Shown: positions 20,771 through 32,227 of the stretch, piece after piece
How positions within the stretch are numbered: position 1 is the stretch's first letter
How the letters are laid out: every line of letters starts with the position of its first letter
DNA from: Arachis hypogaea
Taxonomy: Eukaryota; Streptophyta; Magnoliopsida; Fabales; Fabaceae
Direction of reading: 5' to 3'
DNA length: 64,000 nucleotides
Assembly: GCF_003086295.3 (NCBI RefSeq)
Contig: NC_092054.1
Location: 59,559,546-59,623,545 of the forward strand
Made by a program: the position numbers and the translations under genes
The notes under the pieces: generated by a model
Databases searched by the model: none
What the model saw: only the letters and a program-made list of their open reading frames with translations
Told to the model about the DNA's origin: nothing

Positions 20771-22156
20771 TATGGACAATGATACAGTATACGAGGAGTC
20801 TTGAAAGACGGATAAAGCAAAATTGCGAAATAAAAAGCGCAATGCTCAGGAAACGCGATTACTTGCGTGTGAAGAAATCTAAAGTTAACAAACATAGGAT
20901 AATAGAAACTAAGAATAGAGAGCCAAAAAGTACAAGATAACAAGCTTCTAACTCAGCCTTCGAAACTAAGGCTGGCCGGAGAATATTTACATACATAATA
21001 TACCACTTTTAGCCCAAAGAACATGTTTAAAAGCCCTAGTTCTCCAAAAACCTCCAAGAGATACAAAAGTAAGGTAGTAATATACACATGAGGAGAGTCT
21101 AATACATATACATATCAAAATATCAAAAGTAGGGCCCCAAAATGATCCACTTCGCCGTAGAACTCCAGACGCCTAGCGAGGTGCCTCTCGACCTGCATCT
21201 GAAAAGCAACAACATAGCATGGGATGAAAACCGGGGGTTCTCAACATGGTAAAGGTCCCATGCACATAGATATAAGGTCCTGGGAATGCCAGAGGCGATC
21301 CTAGAATGCCGACACTCAGATATAAAAGCTTAAGGTACTAAAACAGAAACCATAATTTGGTGGTCTTCTAAGAATATCTAAGCCTAGCTTAAACTTATAA
21401 CACTAAGTCTTTCCACCTTTCCTCTGTTCCTCCATCTCCGGTAAATTTGCAAAGACAGACAAATAGACAAATGCAAGCGCAAGTAGGGAACAAGTAGTGT
21501 AAGTAGAAAATATAACAGTTATCATAATATAATCAATTAGGCATTCTCAACTAATGCATAGCAAACAAAGCAAACAATATGCACATGATGTATGCCTGTC
21601 CTATGGTTGATGAGGCTCATCTGTCCGTTATCAAGCCAACCGGACAAGTCCGACTGCTAAACCCTGAACTGTCCCCCGTCGCGCATCCCCAAGAGTCTAT
21701 GCATAGCTTTTCACATAAATGTACATCAATTTGCTCAATAGGGGTACCATTCCCGGGAATTTATATGTGTCCGATCACCCTTACGACGTAGGGTCAACAG
21801 AGTATCGATTCTCGACCTGGAAAACATGGTGGCAAGTCACGGTACTTTACCCAGGGAAACTTAAATCTCAGATAAAATTGAGTGTATAAGCCAATAAACA
21901 TTCATATTCACTTGTAATCATTGCATAATCATATCATTTAAGCTATGGTACCATATACATTCCCAGTATACACATTTTCATATATAACTCATCACTTTTC
22001 TAACTTTACTTCACCCCCAAGTTACCTCCATTTCCTAGCTTCAACTTATCACTAGACTAATTACTATGCTATAAGGTTAAGAGGATGAAAATAGAGGTTT
22101 AGAGGTTGAAATTTGAGCTTTAAAACATGAAAATACATTTTTTCTGAAACAGGGGT

Positions 22157-22455
22157 CACGCGTACACCGTGGGCCACGCATACGCGTGGGTGCCCGCTTG
22201 GACCAAGACGCGTACGCATATCCCTTCATGCGTATGCCTGCGACTAGGCAGAATTGACTGGTCGCGTATAAGGAATTTCGCGTACGCAAAAACCCCATGT
22301 CACGCGTACGCGTGGGTGTACATTTTGGCCCATTTCGCGTATGCAACGCCCTTTACGTGCACGCATGTGCGTCAAACAGAAACGCATGGTCGCATAAGGG
22401 AGTTTCGCGTACGCAAAAATCCTATGTCACACGTACGCGTGGGCGTACGTTTTTA
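22157..22455. repeat. CGCG-palindrome array in element D LTR
   Basis: Multiple CACGCGTACGCGTGG-type palindromes (22157, 22180, 22304, 22433) and TTCGCGTACGC strings (about 22278 and 22404). The same motif fills LTRs of the unrelated H/J family and the post-pol region of J. Confidence 0.8.
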
Positions 22456-23500
22456 TCAAAAAATTTAACTAAGTCTGAAAACCTACAAAATTTTAATTTT
22501 GAATCCTAAACTTCTGACGTGCATAATATTTTTGTTTTAAATCATTTTTCTTCCGTTCTTCAAACGGCGTAAACCTCGTGGATTCAATTTTTATATAAAA
22601 AAGATTTGAAACCATTTGGGGGTCTGAAAGCCAAGTAATGGCTCACCGAAGTTCGGCAAAAACCAACTTTACACAAAACCTCAAAACCTCCATTTTTTCT
22701 AAAATTCAACTTCAATTCAACTTACCATACCTGTAACCATCAACACAACTTATCTTTCTCAACATCACAACAACCTCCATGTCTTACCATTTCTCAATTC
22801 AACAATATCATGCATCAATCTCTCAAATACATCAAGAAGATTATCATTCACCTATTCTAGGCATATACATTCATGTCATCAAGTCAATAATCATCAATTC
22901 ATCAATTCACATCCTATTATTATCATCAATAGTAATCATCTAATCAAATACACAACTCATATCACAAATCATCACCATGGGTACTAAGCATTAAACATTT
23001 CTTTACGTTCCAACCTATCCTATGGTCGTCTAGCCTAAGTTTTCACAGAACATTATATATTAAATACCAGAAACCTAAACCATACCTTGGCCGATTTTCA
23101 CGTATTTTTCGAGACACCACCAAGGCAAACAACACAGCCCCAAAAAGTCCAAAATCTCCAAGACAATGCTTCCTAAACTCCACCAAGCTTCCAATTTACT
23201 TATACATAACCCTAATTCATACATATCACACATACATACTTAAAATTCAATATCTAACATACTCAATTAAAGAATTGTCTAGGGTTAGTGATCCTTACCA
23301 TATACATGCCTTGATTGAACAAAGGCCCACAAATTTCTCAAACTACTCTGAGTCTAAACATCAAGACATCGAATTTAATTAACCAAAACTTCAAAATTTC
23401 AAAAATCAAAAGGATGAGAGGCTGAGATGGAAATCGAGGTTTCTTACCAAAATTGGGTACCGGGCTTCGTAGAGCTCGATGCGCTGGACCAAACTTAAAC

Positions 23501-24844
23501 TTTGCTTATCCTCAAGCAAACAAAGAATCATGCAATATAAATTGACAATCCAAGGTGAGAAGAATAGCAATTTTAATGTTTATGCTTGGCTAGTTAACTA
23601 GGCATGCAACACTCACAAAAGAATTTCAAATGATTGATGATTTTATCTTGATCACTTTATGAAATCTTTTCTTATATTCCTTCTTTGAAACAAGCTTTTC
23701 ATTTGTTTCTTTTCTTAGCTTCTTGGATGCTTTGCACTATTTGTTTTTATAGCTTTGACTCTAAATGTTTTGTTTTCAAGTATTACCACCTGATACATAA
23801 GCACCACAAGCATATAACTAGAGAACTCTTTAAGCTTTGCTTTTGTTTCTTTTCTTTACTCTCTAATCATTGATGCTCAGAGCCTTGAGTTTTGAGGGAG
23901 GTGTTTTACACTTGAGCCTAGCCTTGACTCTAAGTGTTTTATTTTTTTTCAAGCTTTTTGCTTGATACATAAATACCATAAGTACTTGACTAATGAGTTG
24001 TCATTGGTACTCAGAGCCTTCAGCTTTCTCATTTTCCCCTTTCTCTTCTTTTTTTTCTTTACTTGATCATTAATTGACAAGCTTCTTCAAGGTTTTCAAA
24101 ATTTCAAAGATTTTATAAAGTTTTCTAGATAAAAATTTCAATCAAACATAATTCAAATGTGTTAGAGCAAAAATAGTCATGCTAGCCTTCTAATACTCAT
24201 ATGCTCATGCTAGCTTCTTCTTTAATTACCCTGTTTATTGATGATCATGATGCTTAATTGCTTTGGCTCACAAATTTCAAGATGATAATCATGATATAAA
24301 GGAAATATGTTACAATTCAAAGTTATATTATGCTTATCTAAAAGGAAGAACACACATGCATATAATTAAAAAGAAAGGAAACAACCTTAGCTCTCTCTGC
24401 CTTTCTCTTCATCATCTTCTTCTTTATCCCCTTTTAAGCTATGTAGAGTATAGCTTCCAATGCCAAATTTAAAATGGTTGCTTGTCCTCAAGCAACAAAG
24501 AAAGAGAAATAATGGTGCTGAAAATAAGAGTAAATAGGACTAGCAAGTGAAAGGAAATCAAGCAATGCAAAGGCCTTATTCAAAATAAATTAATCAAATT
24601 AAAACAAAACTCAAGAAAAACTAAAATAGTATAAAATAGCTAGATTGTTAATGTGTTTCATGGTGATTTTGGCAACACCAAACTTGGTGTGAGGACACCA
24701 AACTTAGTGTGATACAATCTATGTGAAACTAAGCCAAGTACCCAGTGGGATGCAAATTTGGTGTAGCACACAAAACTTAATCCATGAATACATACACAAC
24801 CTTAAGCAAACCAAAAAAAGAGAATGAAAAGAAAATACCAAACG
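23501..24844 (-). other. Element F boundary hairpin and 3' non-coding region
   Basis: Hairpin TTTGCTT/AAGCAAA at 23501-23520 with GTTTAAGTTTGG at the left end. A second hairpin (TTGCTTG-AGGA-CAAGCAA, 24478-24495) is followed on the minus strand by TTTAAATTTGG. Two degenerate units with ACCACAAGCAT and GATACATAA (23780-23825, 23955-24000) match B, K, A and C. No ORF. Confidence 0.6.
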
Positions 24845-24890
24845 TTGGGTTGCCTCTCAACAAGCGCTTCTTTAACGTCGCTAGCTTGAC
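24845..24890 (-). other. Conserved post-ORF module (element F)
   Basis: The minus strand reads GTCAAGCTAGCGACGTTAAA, GAAGCGCTTGTTGAGAGG, CAACCCAACG; the same as in A, B and K. Confidence 0.7.
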
Positions 24891-25854
24891 GGTTGTTCTT
24901 GAATTTTCTTCCTTTTCTTCCAGTTGGTTAAAAGAAATGACTCCAAGGGAGAAGAGGAGAAAATTAGTTCCCCCTGATATAAATTTCTCCTAACAAACTT
25001 TCTTTTATTGTTATTAGCTTGATTCACCTTGCTTATTGGGGTAGAGGTTGGATTGCTTTTTGCTGACCTTCTCTTTTTCATGGATATTTTTTTTGTTTCT
25101 TGGTCACAATCCCCTTTTCAGTGCTTTCTTTGGCTGCCTTCACTTCTTTGATTTCAAAATTTGGGTGTTGTGTGATGGTTAGAGTGTACCCTTCATAAAA
25201 AACATCTTGAATTGGTGGTTTACTAAACTCACCCTCTATGCTACTCTCTGCTTCATTGGAGTGTAGATTCCCATAATTGTTTTCATCCCTTACAACCTCC
25301 TTTGTTTGTTCATCTTCCTTCTTTGTTTGTGCATCTTCCTCTTCTTCCAAGTGTGAGGGTGGAGAGTTCTCTAATTTACTGGAGTATGAACTCTTTTGAT
25401 TGATTTCCTCACTTTCTTTCATAAGATCTTGCATGGTATCTCTTGGGAAGGAATTTGCTTGTTCCTCTTCCTAGGGCTTGATAATCAACTCCACATATTT
25501 TTCTATATTTTTTAAACTCATCCTTATATCATGTATACATTCTTTCATGACAAGCTCAAGAGCTGATGGTTCTTGATATGAATAAGGAGATGATGGTTCT
25601 TGGTAAGAGTAAAAAGATGATGGTTCTTGGTATGAATAGGGAGATGGTGGCTCTTGACATGAGCAGAAAGATGATGGTTTTTGATATAAAAAGATAGGTG
25701 GTGTTTCTTGGTACGAATATGGAGATGGTGGTTCTTGATAGTTGAAACATGGAGCACTGAAATTTCTTTGGTCTTGACTTTTTCAACCAAAATTCGAGTA
25801 GTTCCTCCATCCACAGTAATATGAATCACTCCTTGGGTGTGAGTAGTAAACCAT
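24881..25854 (-). pseudogene. Broken gag-like ORF of element F
   Basis: Relative of the 396-aa ORF of element A. The last 66 codons (MKKRRSAKSNPTSTPISK... ending SFLLTNWKKRKKIQEQPSS) match A's C-terminus. The block 25434-25078 (SNEAESSIEGEFSKPPIQ, FEIKEVKAAKEST) matches its middle. The N-terminal part, starting near 25854, has stops and a tandem array of about seven YQEPS repeats (25560-25760) where A has a Tyr/Gln-rich region. At least one frameshift (near 25080) and two stops. Likely RNA or capsid protein remnant; function inferred only from position. Confidence 0.65.
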
Positions 25855-26080
25855 GTGATCTCTCTCTATTATTTTCTTTAGCACAAAACACCAAATAGAA
25901 TTAAACGCACCATGTGGTAAACAGAAAAGCTAAGAAAAAAGAACAAAAAGAGATATTAATTTTTTTTAAAAAAAATTCAGAAAAGGAAAAAAAATATAAT
26001 GTAAAAATAAAATAAGAAAATTAAACAAAAAAAGTCTAATATAGGTAATCAATCAACTGATAGTTGTTAATCACAATTAA

Positions 26081-26098
26081 TCCCCGACAACGGCGTCA
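26081..26098 (-). other. Element F primer-binding site, tRNA-Asp-like
   Basis: TCCCCGACAACGGCGTCA on the plus strand differs at two positions from the tRNA-Asp 3' end; it lies 6 bases from the LTR. Confidence 0.8.
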
Positions 26099-26104
26099 AA
26101 AACT

Positions 26105-27596
26105 TGTTTTGGAATTTGAATACCACAAACTAACTGGCAAGTGCACCGGGTCGTACCAAGTAATACCTCAGGTGAGTGAGGGTTGATCCCACGAGGATTA
26201 ATGGATTAAGCAACAATAGTCAATTGATTATTCTAGTCAGACAATCAAAATTTAGGGTTTTAATAGCAAATAACATAAAAACAGAGAATTAAATAAAAAC
26301 AAACTAAAATTGGTTAAGAAAATAATATGATAAAAATAGTTAAGGTGTCAGAAATATTTAAATTTCTGGATTAATATTCAATGTTAACTACCTTGATCAT
26401 GCAAAGATTATGTTTATGGAAAACTATATGTGACTAAACCCCAATTTCTTAGACCTTTTTAGTCTCCTCTAACCTTCATCAACCGCCAATTCCTTGGTCA
26501 CTTGATTCCGATTAGAGGGTTAAGTTCAAAACTAGTTTATGAGCCACACAAACCCTAGATACCCAAAAATAAGATGATTATATGTCACGTATCGCGTTAA
26601 ATCCAGATAAATAGAGAATTGTGAGGAATTGATTTCAAGATGTAATTCTAATGATATAACTTTTCCAAGATTCAAATAGAATTCAAGTTGAATTAGAGTT
26701 ATTTCCCAATAATCACTAATTCTTAGGATGAAGAAGGAAACCAATTCTTAAACAATAATCAAAACATTAATCAAGAGTAGAAGAACAAATAATTATTAAT
26801 CCATCAAAGTAAATAGAGCTCATAACCTTCACAATGGAGGCTTAGTTTCTCATGGAGAAAATAAATCCTAGTAGAGAAAAGTATAAAAGTGTGGAATAAC
26901 AATTCGGAGAGAGGAGCGTAGGTCAAGATCTCTTCTCCTTTTATATCTAATCCTAATTAATGTAAGATATATTTTCTAAAACTAAATAATATCTTTTCCT
27001 ATTTGTAAATAAAATAAAGTTTTAATCAAAATTAATAAAATCTTAGTTGCCATCATCAATATAGACGCGAGGACCACTTGATTCTCTTAGGCTGGCGCCT
27101 AACTTCACAAATGTGAAGTTAGAATTGGGTGAGGAAGCACGCAATTGTGGTTTTTCCTTTGATCCTGGTGCTAACTTCAGGATTCTGAAGTTAGGCGCTG
27201 CCTTGGCAGCAAGCAGTTGAAGCTTAGTTCTTCTTCCAGCGCCTAACTTAGGAGTATGGCCGAGCATGCTGGAGAAGAAGTGTATACTATTATACATCGT
27301 TGGAAAGCTCTGAAAGTTAGCTTTTCAATATCACTGAAATCACATCAATTGGACCTCTGTAGCTCAAGTTATTTCTATTGGAGTGCAAGAAGGTCAGAAT
27401 TGACAACATCACTTACTTTCTTCTCTTTTTTCTACAAAACTCCATCAAATTCATCTGAATGCTACCTGAAATAAACAGAATTATACACAACTCAAAGTAG
27501 AACTCATAGTGGCTAAGAAGTATTTAAATCTTGATTAAACTTAACAATTCGAATGTAAATTTACTAGGAAATGATAGAAAAGATGCTCACGTATCA
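26105..27596 (-). repeat. Element F 5' LTR (1492 bp)
   Basis: Minus strand begins TGATACGTGAGC and ends CCAAAACA. Contains the conserved U3 block (27368-27286, ending TATAATAGT), its own hairpins (27194-27099) and, after GTGGGATCAACC, the U5-type hairpin CCTCA-CTCACC-TGAGG (26166-26181). No second copy exists in the window. Confidence 0.8.
27099..27194. repeat. Hairpins CTAACTTCA...TGAAGTTAG (element F LTR)
   Basis: 27099-27122: CTAACTTCACA, AA, TGTGAAGTTAG. 27171-27194: CTAACTTCAG, GATT, CTGAAGTTAG. Both perfect; the inner pair differs (CA/TG versus G/C) and stays matched. GCGCCTAACTT half-units flank them. Confidence 0.85.
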
Positions 27597-27986
27597 CTGG
27601 ACGCGTGGCCGCGAACGGTGCAGCAATTAGAGCTTCGGATCAAAAGTTATTGGGATTTGATTATATGAGTGAGGGTTTGGGGTTGTGACATGCTCTTCCC
27701 CCTTTCTTAGAATGTTTCCAGTGTGAATGAGGATGAAGGGAGAAAGGAGAGCTGTGCTGTTTAAGTGCGGTTGGGTTTAATTGGGCCTTGGGCCCACTTT
27801 GGGTTCGGTTCGATCTGTTCGGTCCGTTCGGTCCAATTTTGGGTAAAATTCTTTGAAATTAGTGTCAAAATTATCGTTTTAATGAGCTCTTTCCTATTTT
27901 AATATAAAATTCACATTTTTAATTTTCGTTTTAAAAATTTAATTTATTGATTAATTATTCGCTAATTTTATGGGGTTTACATTAGT

Positions 27987-30566
27987 AATTTGAGAAATCA
28001 AAACGTGTCATCCGATATTTTTTTATTATAATTAAAATAAATTTTTTCTTTCAAAATTAACAAACTCTCTCTCTTTCTCTCTCTCACTCAGTCTTCATCT
28101 TTATCTTTCTCTCTCTTTTCTCTCATTCTCTATTTTTTCTATCTTTTTGTTTTACAAAAAATAAAATTAAAAAAATAATATAATTTAAATAAAAAATATT
28201 ATTATTATTATTATATACATATTTTTTAGTCTTTTTATTTAGTTTTAAATTTGTACTGCTTATCTTTTTAATATATATTTTCTTTTCCTTTCTTTCAAAT
28301 ATTTATTAAATATAATTTGGAGAGAATACTAATGTTATGATTAAAAGTTAAAAACAAGATTTAATTATTTAAAAAAAATTTTGAGTTAATTTTATAACTA
28401 TCAATATAATTTTTTATACTAATATCTAATTATATTTTTATATACATATAGAAAAAATATTATTTTTAAATAGCAAGCATAAAAATTAATTATTTCTATT
28501 TATGAAATAGACTTAAAAACTAATCAAAAGTATACAAGTTAAATCGTTTCAAATTTTAGATAACGAATATTAAAATTAATTATTAGTAATAAATTAAATT
28601 TTTTCACATGAAAATAATAACTAAAAATTTTATTATTTAATTTTTTATCTACGGAGACCCTAGACTTCTTAGTCGATGGTTTATATACATATAGAAAAAA
28701 TATTATTTTTAAATAGCAAGCATAAAAATTAATTATTTCTATTTATGAAATAGACTTAACAACTAATCAAAAGTATACAAGTTAAATCGTTTCAAATTTT
28801 AGATAAGGAATATTAAAATTAATTATTAGTAATAAATTAAATTTTTTCACATGAAAATAATAACTAAAAATTTTATTATTTAATTTTTTATCTACGGAGA
28901 CCCTAAACTTCTTAGTCGATGGTGACTTTTGTCCTCTACGATCTTGTTGTAAAAGTAGTTTGATTCTATAAATCTTTTGTGCCATAATCTATAATGTCAG
29001 GATAAAATCGACGTAATATTAGTAATTATATATTCTATATACTTTTTTTTATATTTTAATATTTAATTAAAAGATTCTTGTTATGAAAAAGAAAAATCGT
29101 GTATAATTTTTAAAAATTATTTAGTTTTAGTTATATTTATTTTGGTTAATTTTAAACAGTAATGCATTTATTTGTCTACATAATAAATATCTATTTTTTT
29201 AATAATATTAAATTAAATTTAGAAAATCATATACAATATCAACCTTTTAGAAAATTACCTTAAAATTTGTGCATCGTTTTTTTTTTGCAAATCCAACATT
29301 GCTGACGAACAAAAAATTTGCCCAACACACCATACATATTTATGTTTGTTCTCCAAAATCAATAGCAAATTTAAAATTATATATTTACTAGTTCAAATAA
29401 ATTAAAAGTCACAGTTAACACGTGAATCTAACACATTGATACATATATCACACACTCTACCTATCAAATTCACATAAAGTACGAATCGTGTTACACACTT
29501 CATTTAAATGCGTGCATGTTAAAACTCACCTATTTTTATTATAAGTGAGTAAATTTTTTTACCAAAAAAAGTGAATGAGAAAGAAAAATGCACAAAATTA
29601 ACCATAAATAAAGAAAAAAAATATAGTCTATAATCTTACTAAATTCAAAAAATATATTATTGAATATTTACATAATTTTAAATATATAAATTATTCTTTT
29701 TAATATTATCTTGGATAGGTGTTTGTTAGCGTAGTTTATAGACTATTATTTGTTATATTATTGTGAAGAAATACTTTAGTTGTATAGTCGTATAAGTATA
29801 GGAATATTATTGTAAAATGTTATTGAATTCAGTATTGTAACTATTGTTTATTTGTTATATTGTATTATATCTAATTAGATATAATAATAAAAAATGTATG
29901 TGTTGTTGAAAATGTACTTTAATTTTTTTAATATATTTAGAAATATGTTTAGGAAAAATAAATAATTTTGTTGTTGGGTTACTTTTATATTTAGGCTAAA
30001 TCATTTAGTAATATATGTAATGAAATGTATGTGATTAGCTTTAAATTTACCGTAAGGTTTTTGTTATATTTAGTAATTTTTTTGGGTGCTAATTTGATAC
30101 TTATAGTAAATTTTTTAGTTGATAAATGTAAATTTCCGTACGATCGATTGATTAATAAGTGTAAAAAATTAAAGTTACAATTAATCTTTTTTAGAAAATA
30201 TTTTTAATAAATTTTAGTAATATGTATGAACAACTAGTATAATTTTTAGAGTAATTTTTTAGTTGTAATAATTTATGTATGAATAATTAGTATAATTGTT
30301 CATGTAAGTTTCTTTAAATTTATTGTAATTTTTATTTTGTTTAGTAAAATCTTTAGGAATAAAAAACTGAAAGTTACTAAAATTTATGATTAAATTTTTT
30401 AGTAAATAATTTTATTAAATTTAGTATTATGTATGGATAATTAGGAGATGTTACATTGTAATACATAGAAGGTAATACTCGATTAATGAGAACCTACCGC
30501 TATAATTTATGTAATTTGTCTTAATTGTTTAAACATAATATGTAATTACAGACTATACGTAACAAA
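27987..30566. other. AT-rich sequence without recognisable genes
   Basis: About 2.6 kb, strongly AT rich, no coding frame I can support. Holds a (CT)n stretch (about 28065-28135) and a 243-bp tandem duplication (28438-28923). May be old host intergenic DNA or decayed elements; it is the locus into which element D inserted. Confidence 0.6.
28438..28923. repeat. 243-bp tandem duplication
   Basis: Copy 1 28438-28680 and copy 2 28681-28923, offset 243, both ending CTTCTTAGTCGATGGT. Very few differences (AAAAACT/ACAACT, AACGAA/AAGGAA, TAGACTT/TAAACTT), so it is recent. Confidence 0.9.
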
Positions 30567-31800
30567 TGTTGGACCAAGTGGGAGAATGCTAGAATTTTTA
30601 TTCTAATTATGGTCCAATTTATTAATATAGAAATTAGTTTGGGTGGTGTTATAATTATTCATTAATTATATTGGCAGTTGGTCTGTTCTTTGATGGAAAG
30701 AACACGACTGTTCATCATAAACTTCATAAAATTTGGGTCCCCAATTCTGATCATATAACAACAAACACACCTTGATTCCATCCGGCTTTGTGATTCAAAA
30801 ATTGAAAGTTCCAAATTGAATCAAAGAATTTATTGACAATGACTGGAGGTATGTAAATTACTGAAGCAAAATTGTCTCTGCCGTTGCCATTTCAAAATTT
30901 AATTACTGTGCATTATTTTGATTAATTGTTTTCAAAAGAAAAATGCATAGTATATAAATTTTGGAATAAATAAGAAAAACCATTGAAATTGAAATTGACG
31001 CATCATAAGAAAAAAAATAATAGAAAATACTCCCGGAAAGAATTATCCAAATTTGTGTGGTAGTTGTTCTTCATAATAGCATGATTTTCATGATTCCCAT
31101 AGGTTTGCTTATTTTTGCATTAAAAAAAAGGAGAAGAAAGGGAAGACCCTAGAAGAAAGAAAACAGAAAAAACATATTGAATGCTTGCTACTTTCAAGTT
31201 GAAGTTGTTGGTTTCGAAATTTAAATTTATTATAAAAACTCAAATTTTGGTAGGAGTGAGGTTTGAATTTGGATCTTATAAATATTGACAAAATAGTTAT
31301 CCACTAGAACATCTTCACTTTTGATATTATTCATGTTATTGAATTTATTTATTTAATGATTATATTTGCATGCAATATAAATTCTTCCGCTACATATCAC
31401 ATTGTGATTAATAAATGATTTATTGAGGAGTAGCCACAGCATCCTTGATAATAATTATATTTAAAAAAATCACAAATATTAATATGATATATTTGTAATT
31501 ATTGTGAATTATATAATAAACTTACCCATAGGAATTTATTATGTTATTCACATATAATTAGATTGAAATAGAAAATATTTCTTACTTCTTAATTAGCTTA
31601 TAGGTATTAAGAAGTGGTATTTTATTTTCTAGTTTCAATACTTTAGGTAATATAGTGAATATTATGTTTGTTAAAATCTTTTTCCATAGGTAGATTTTAA
31701 TGACACTATGATTCATATTATTTTGATATGACTTACATTGCCATGTATTATCATATGTTATGGATTTTGATGTGCCTATTTAAAGTTGAGTAATGTTAGC
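30567..31800 (+). other. Probable LTR/leader region of a Ty1-copia remnant (element G)
   Basis: TGTTGGACCAAGTGGGAGAA at 30567 looks like copia LTR or polypurine text; AT-rich sequence follows up to the gag remnant. LTR limits cannot be set because there is no second copy in the window. No ORF. Confidence 0.35.
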
Positions 31801-32227
31801 ATGATTTATTATTTGCAACAGTAATGATATCTGAAACTGTATCTGAAGTTCATTTGTTAAGTGGCGACAACTATAAATAATAGAAAGATAAGATTCTCTT
31901 TCATTTAGGGTGTGTAGACCTTGACTATGCTCTTCGTAGGGAAGAGCCTCCGGCACCTACTGATGCTAGTTCTCAAGGCGAGGTAGCATTATACGAACGG
32001 TGGGAGAAATCCAACCGTTTAAGTATGATGTTCATTAAGTCTCGTATCTCAGCTAGTATCCGAGGTTCAATTCCTGATTGCAGGAATGTCAAGGATTATA
32101 TGAAGGCTATTGATGAACAATTTGAGACTTCTAGTAAGGCACTTGCAAGCACCCTAATGTCACAATTGTCATCATGAGGCTTACCGGCATAAGTGGTGTG
32201 CGTGAATACATCATGAGGTTGAGAGAT
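31801..32227 (+). pseudogene. Ty1-copia gag fragment (element G)
   Basis: One frame gives SEVHLLSGDNYK, two stops, HLGCVDLDYALR, RWEKSNRLSMMFIKSRIS, ASIRGSIPDCRNVKDYMKAI and TSSKALASTLM. These are hallmarks of the N-terminal Gag (UBN2/DUF4219 type) of plant copia elements. A frameshift near 32175 shifts GVREYIMRLRD to another frame. It is cut off at 32227 by the LTR of element H. The continuation would lie beyond element H, outside the window. Confidence 0.8.

Larger units (their letters stand above)
23489..27596 (-). mobile_element. Element F: non-autonomous gag-like element with a single LTR
   Basis: Inserted in D's LTR with 5-bp duplication CTGGA (23484-23488, 27597-27601). Minus-strand order: 5' LTR 27596-26105, primer site, leader, broken gag-like ORF (25854-24881), conserved post-ORF module, 3' non-coding region, boundary hairpin. 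The element then stops inside TTTAAGTTTGG with no 3' LTR, yet the target duplication is intact. Confidence 0.75.
15741..27981 (-). mobile_element. Element D: chromovirus (Tekay/Del-like) LTR retrotransposon, internally deleted
   Basis: Flanked by the perfect 5-bp duplication TTAGT (15736-15740 and 27982-27986). The 3' LTR is 15741-20021, followed rightward by the polypurine tract and the C-terminal integrase/chromodomain region. Near 20770 this joins directly to a second LTR copy that lacks about 104 bp of its 3' end. Primer site, gag, protease, RT, RNase H and most of integrase are gone. The LTR is about 3.2 kb without later insertions; each copy carries one (E and F). Peanut has an abundant chromovirus called FIDEL; identity is possible but not tested. 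Confidence 0.85.
20779..27981 (-). repeat. Element D 5' LTR, 3'-truncated and interrupted by element F
   Basis: Aligns with 15845-20021 but lacks the last about 104 bp of the LTR. Element F sits between 23488 and 27597. The intact counterpart at 19641-19655 (GCGCTGGACGCGTGG) shows the empty target site. Confidence 0.85.

Noticed and set aside
15741..27981. Naming element D as FIDEL
   Set aside because: Clade and likely species fit, but identity cannot be confirmed without comparison to the reference element.
28782..28985. 67-codon minus-strand frame MAQKIYRIKLLLQQDRRGQK
   Set aside because: It depends on the tandem duplication, has no recognisable family, and ends in AT-rich low complexity.
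30025..30207. Small Lys/Leu/Phe-rich frame in AT-rich DNA
   Set aside because: Length expected by chance at this composition; no domain or neighbours.
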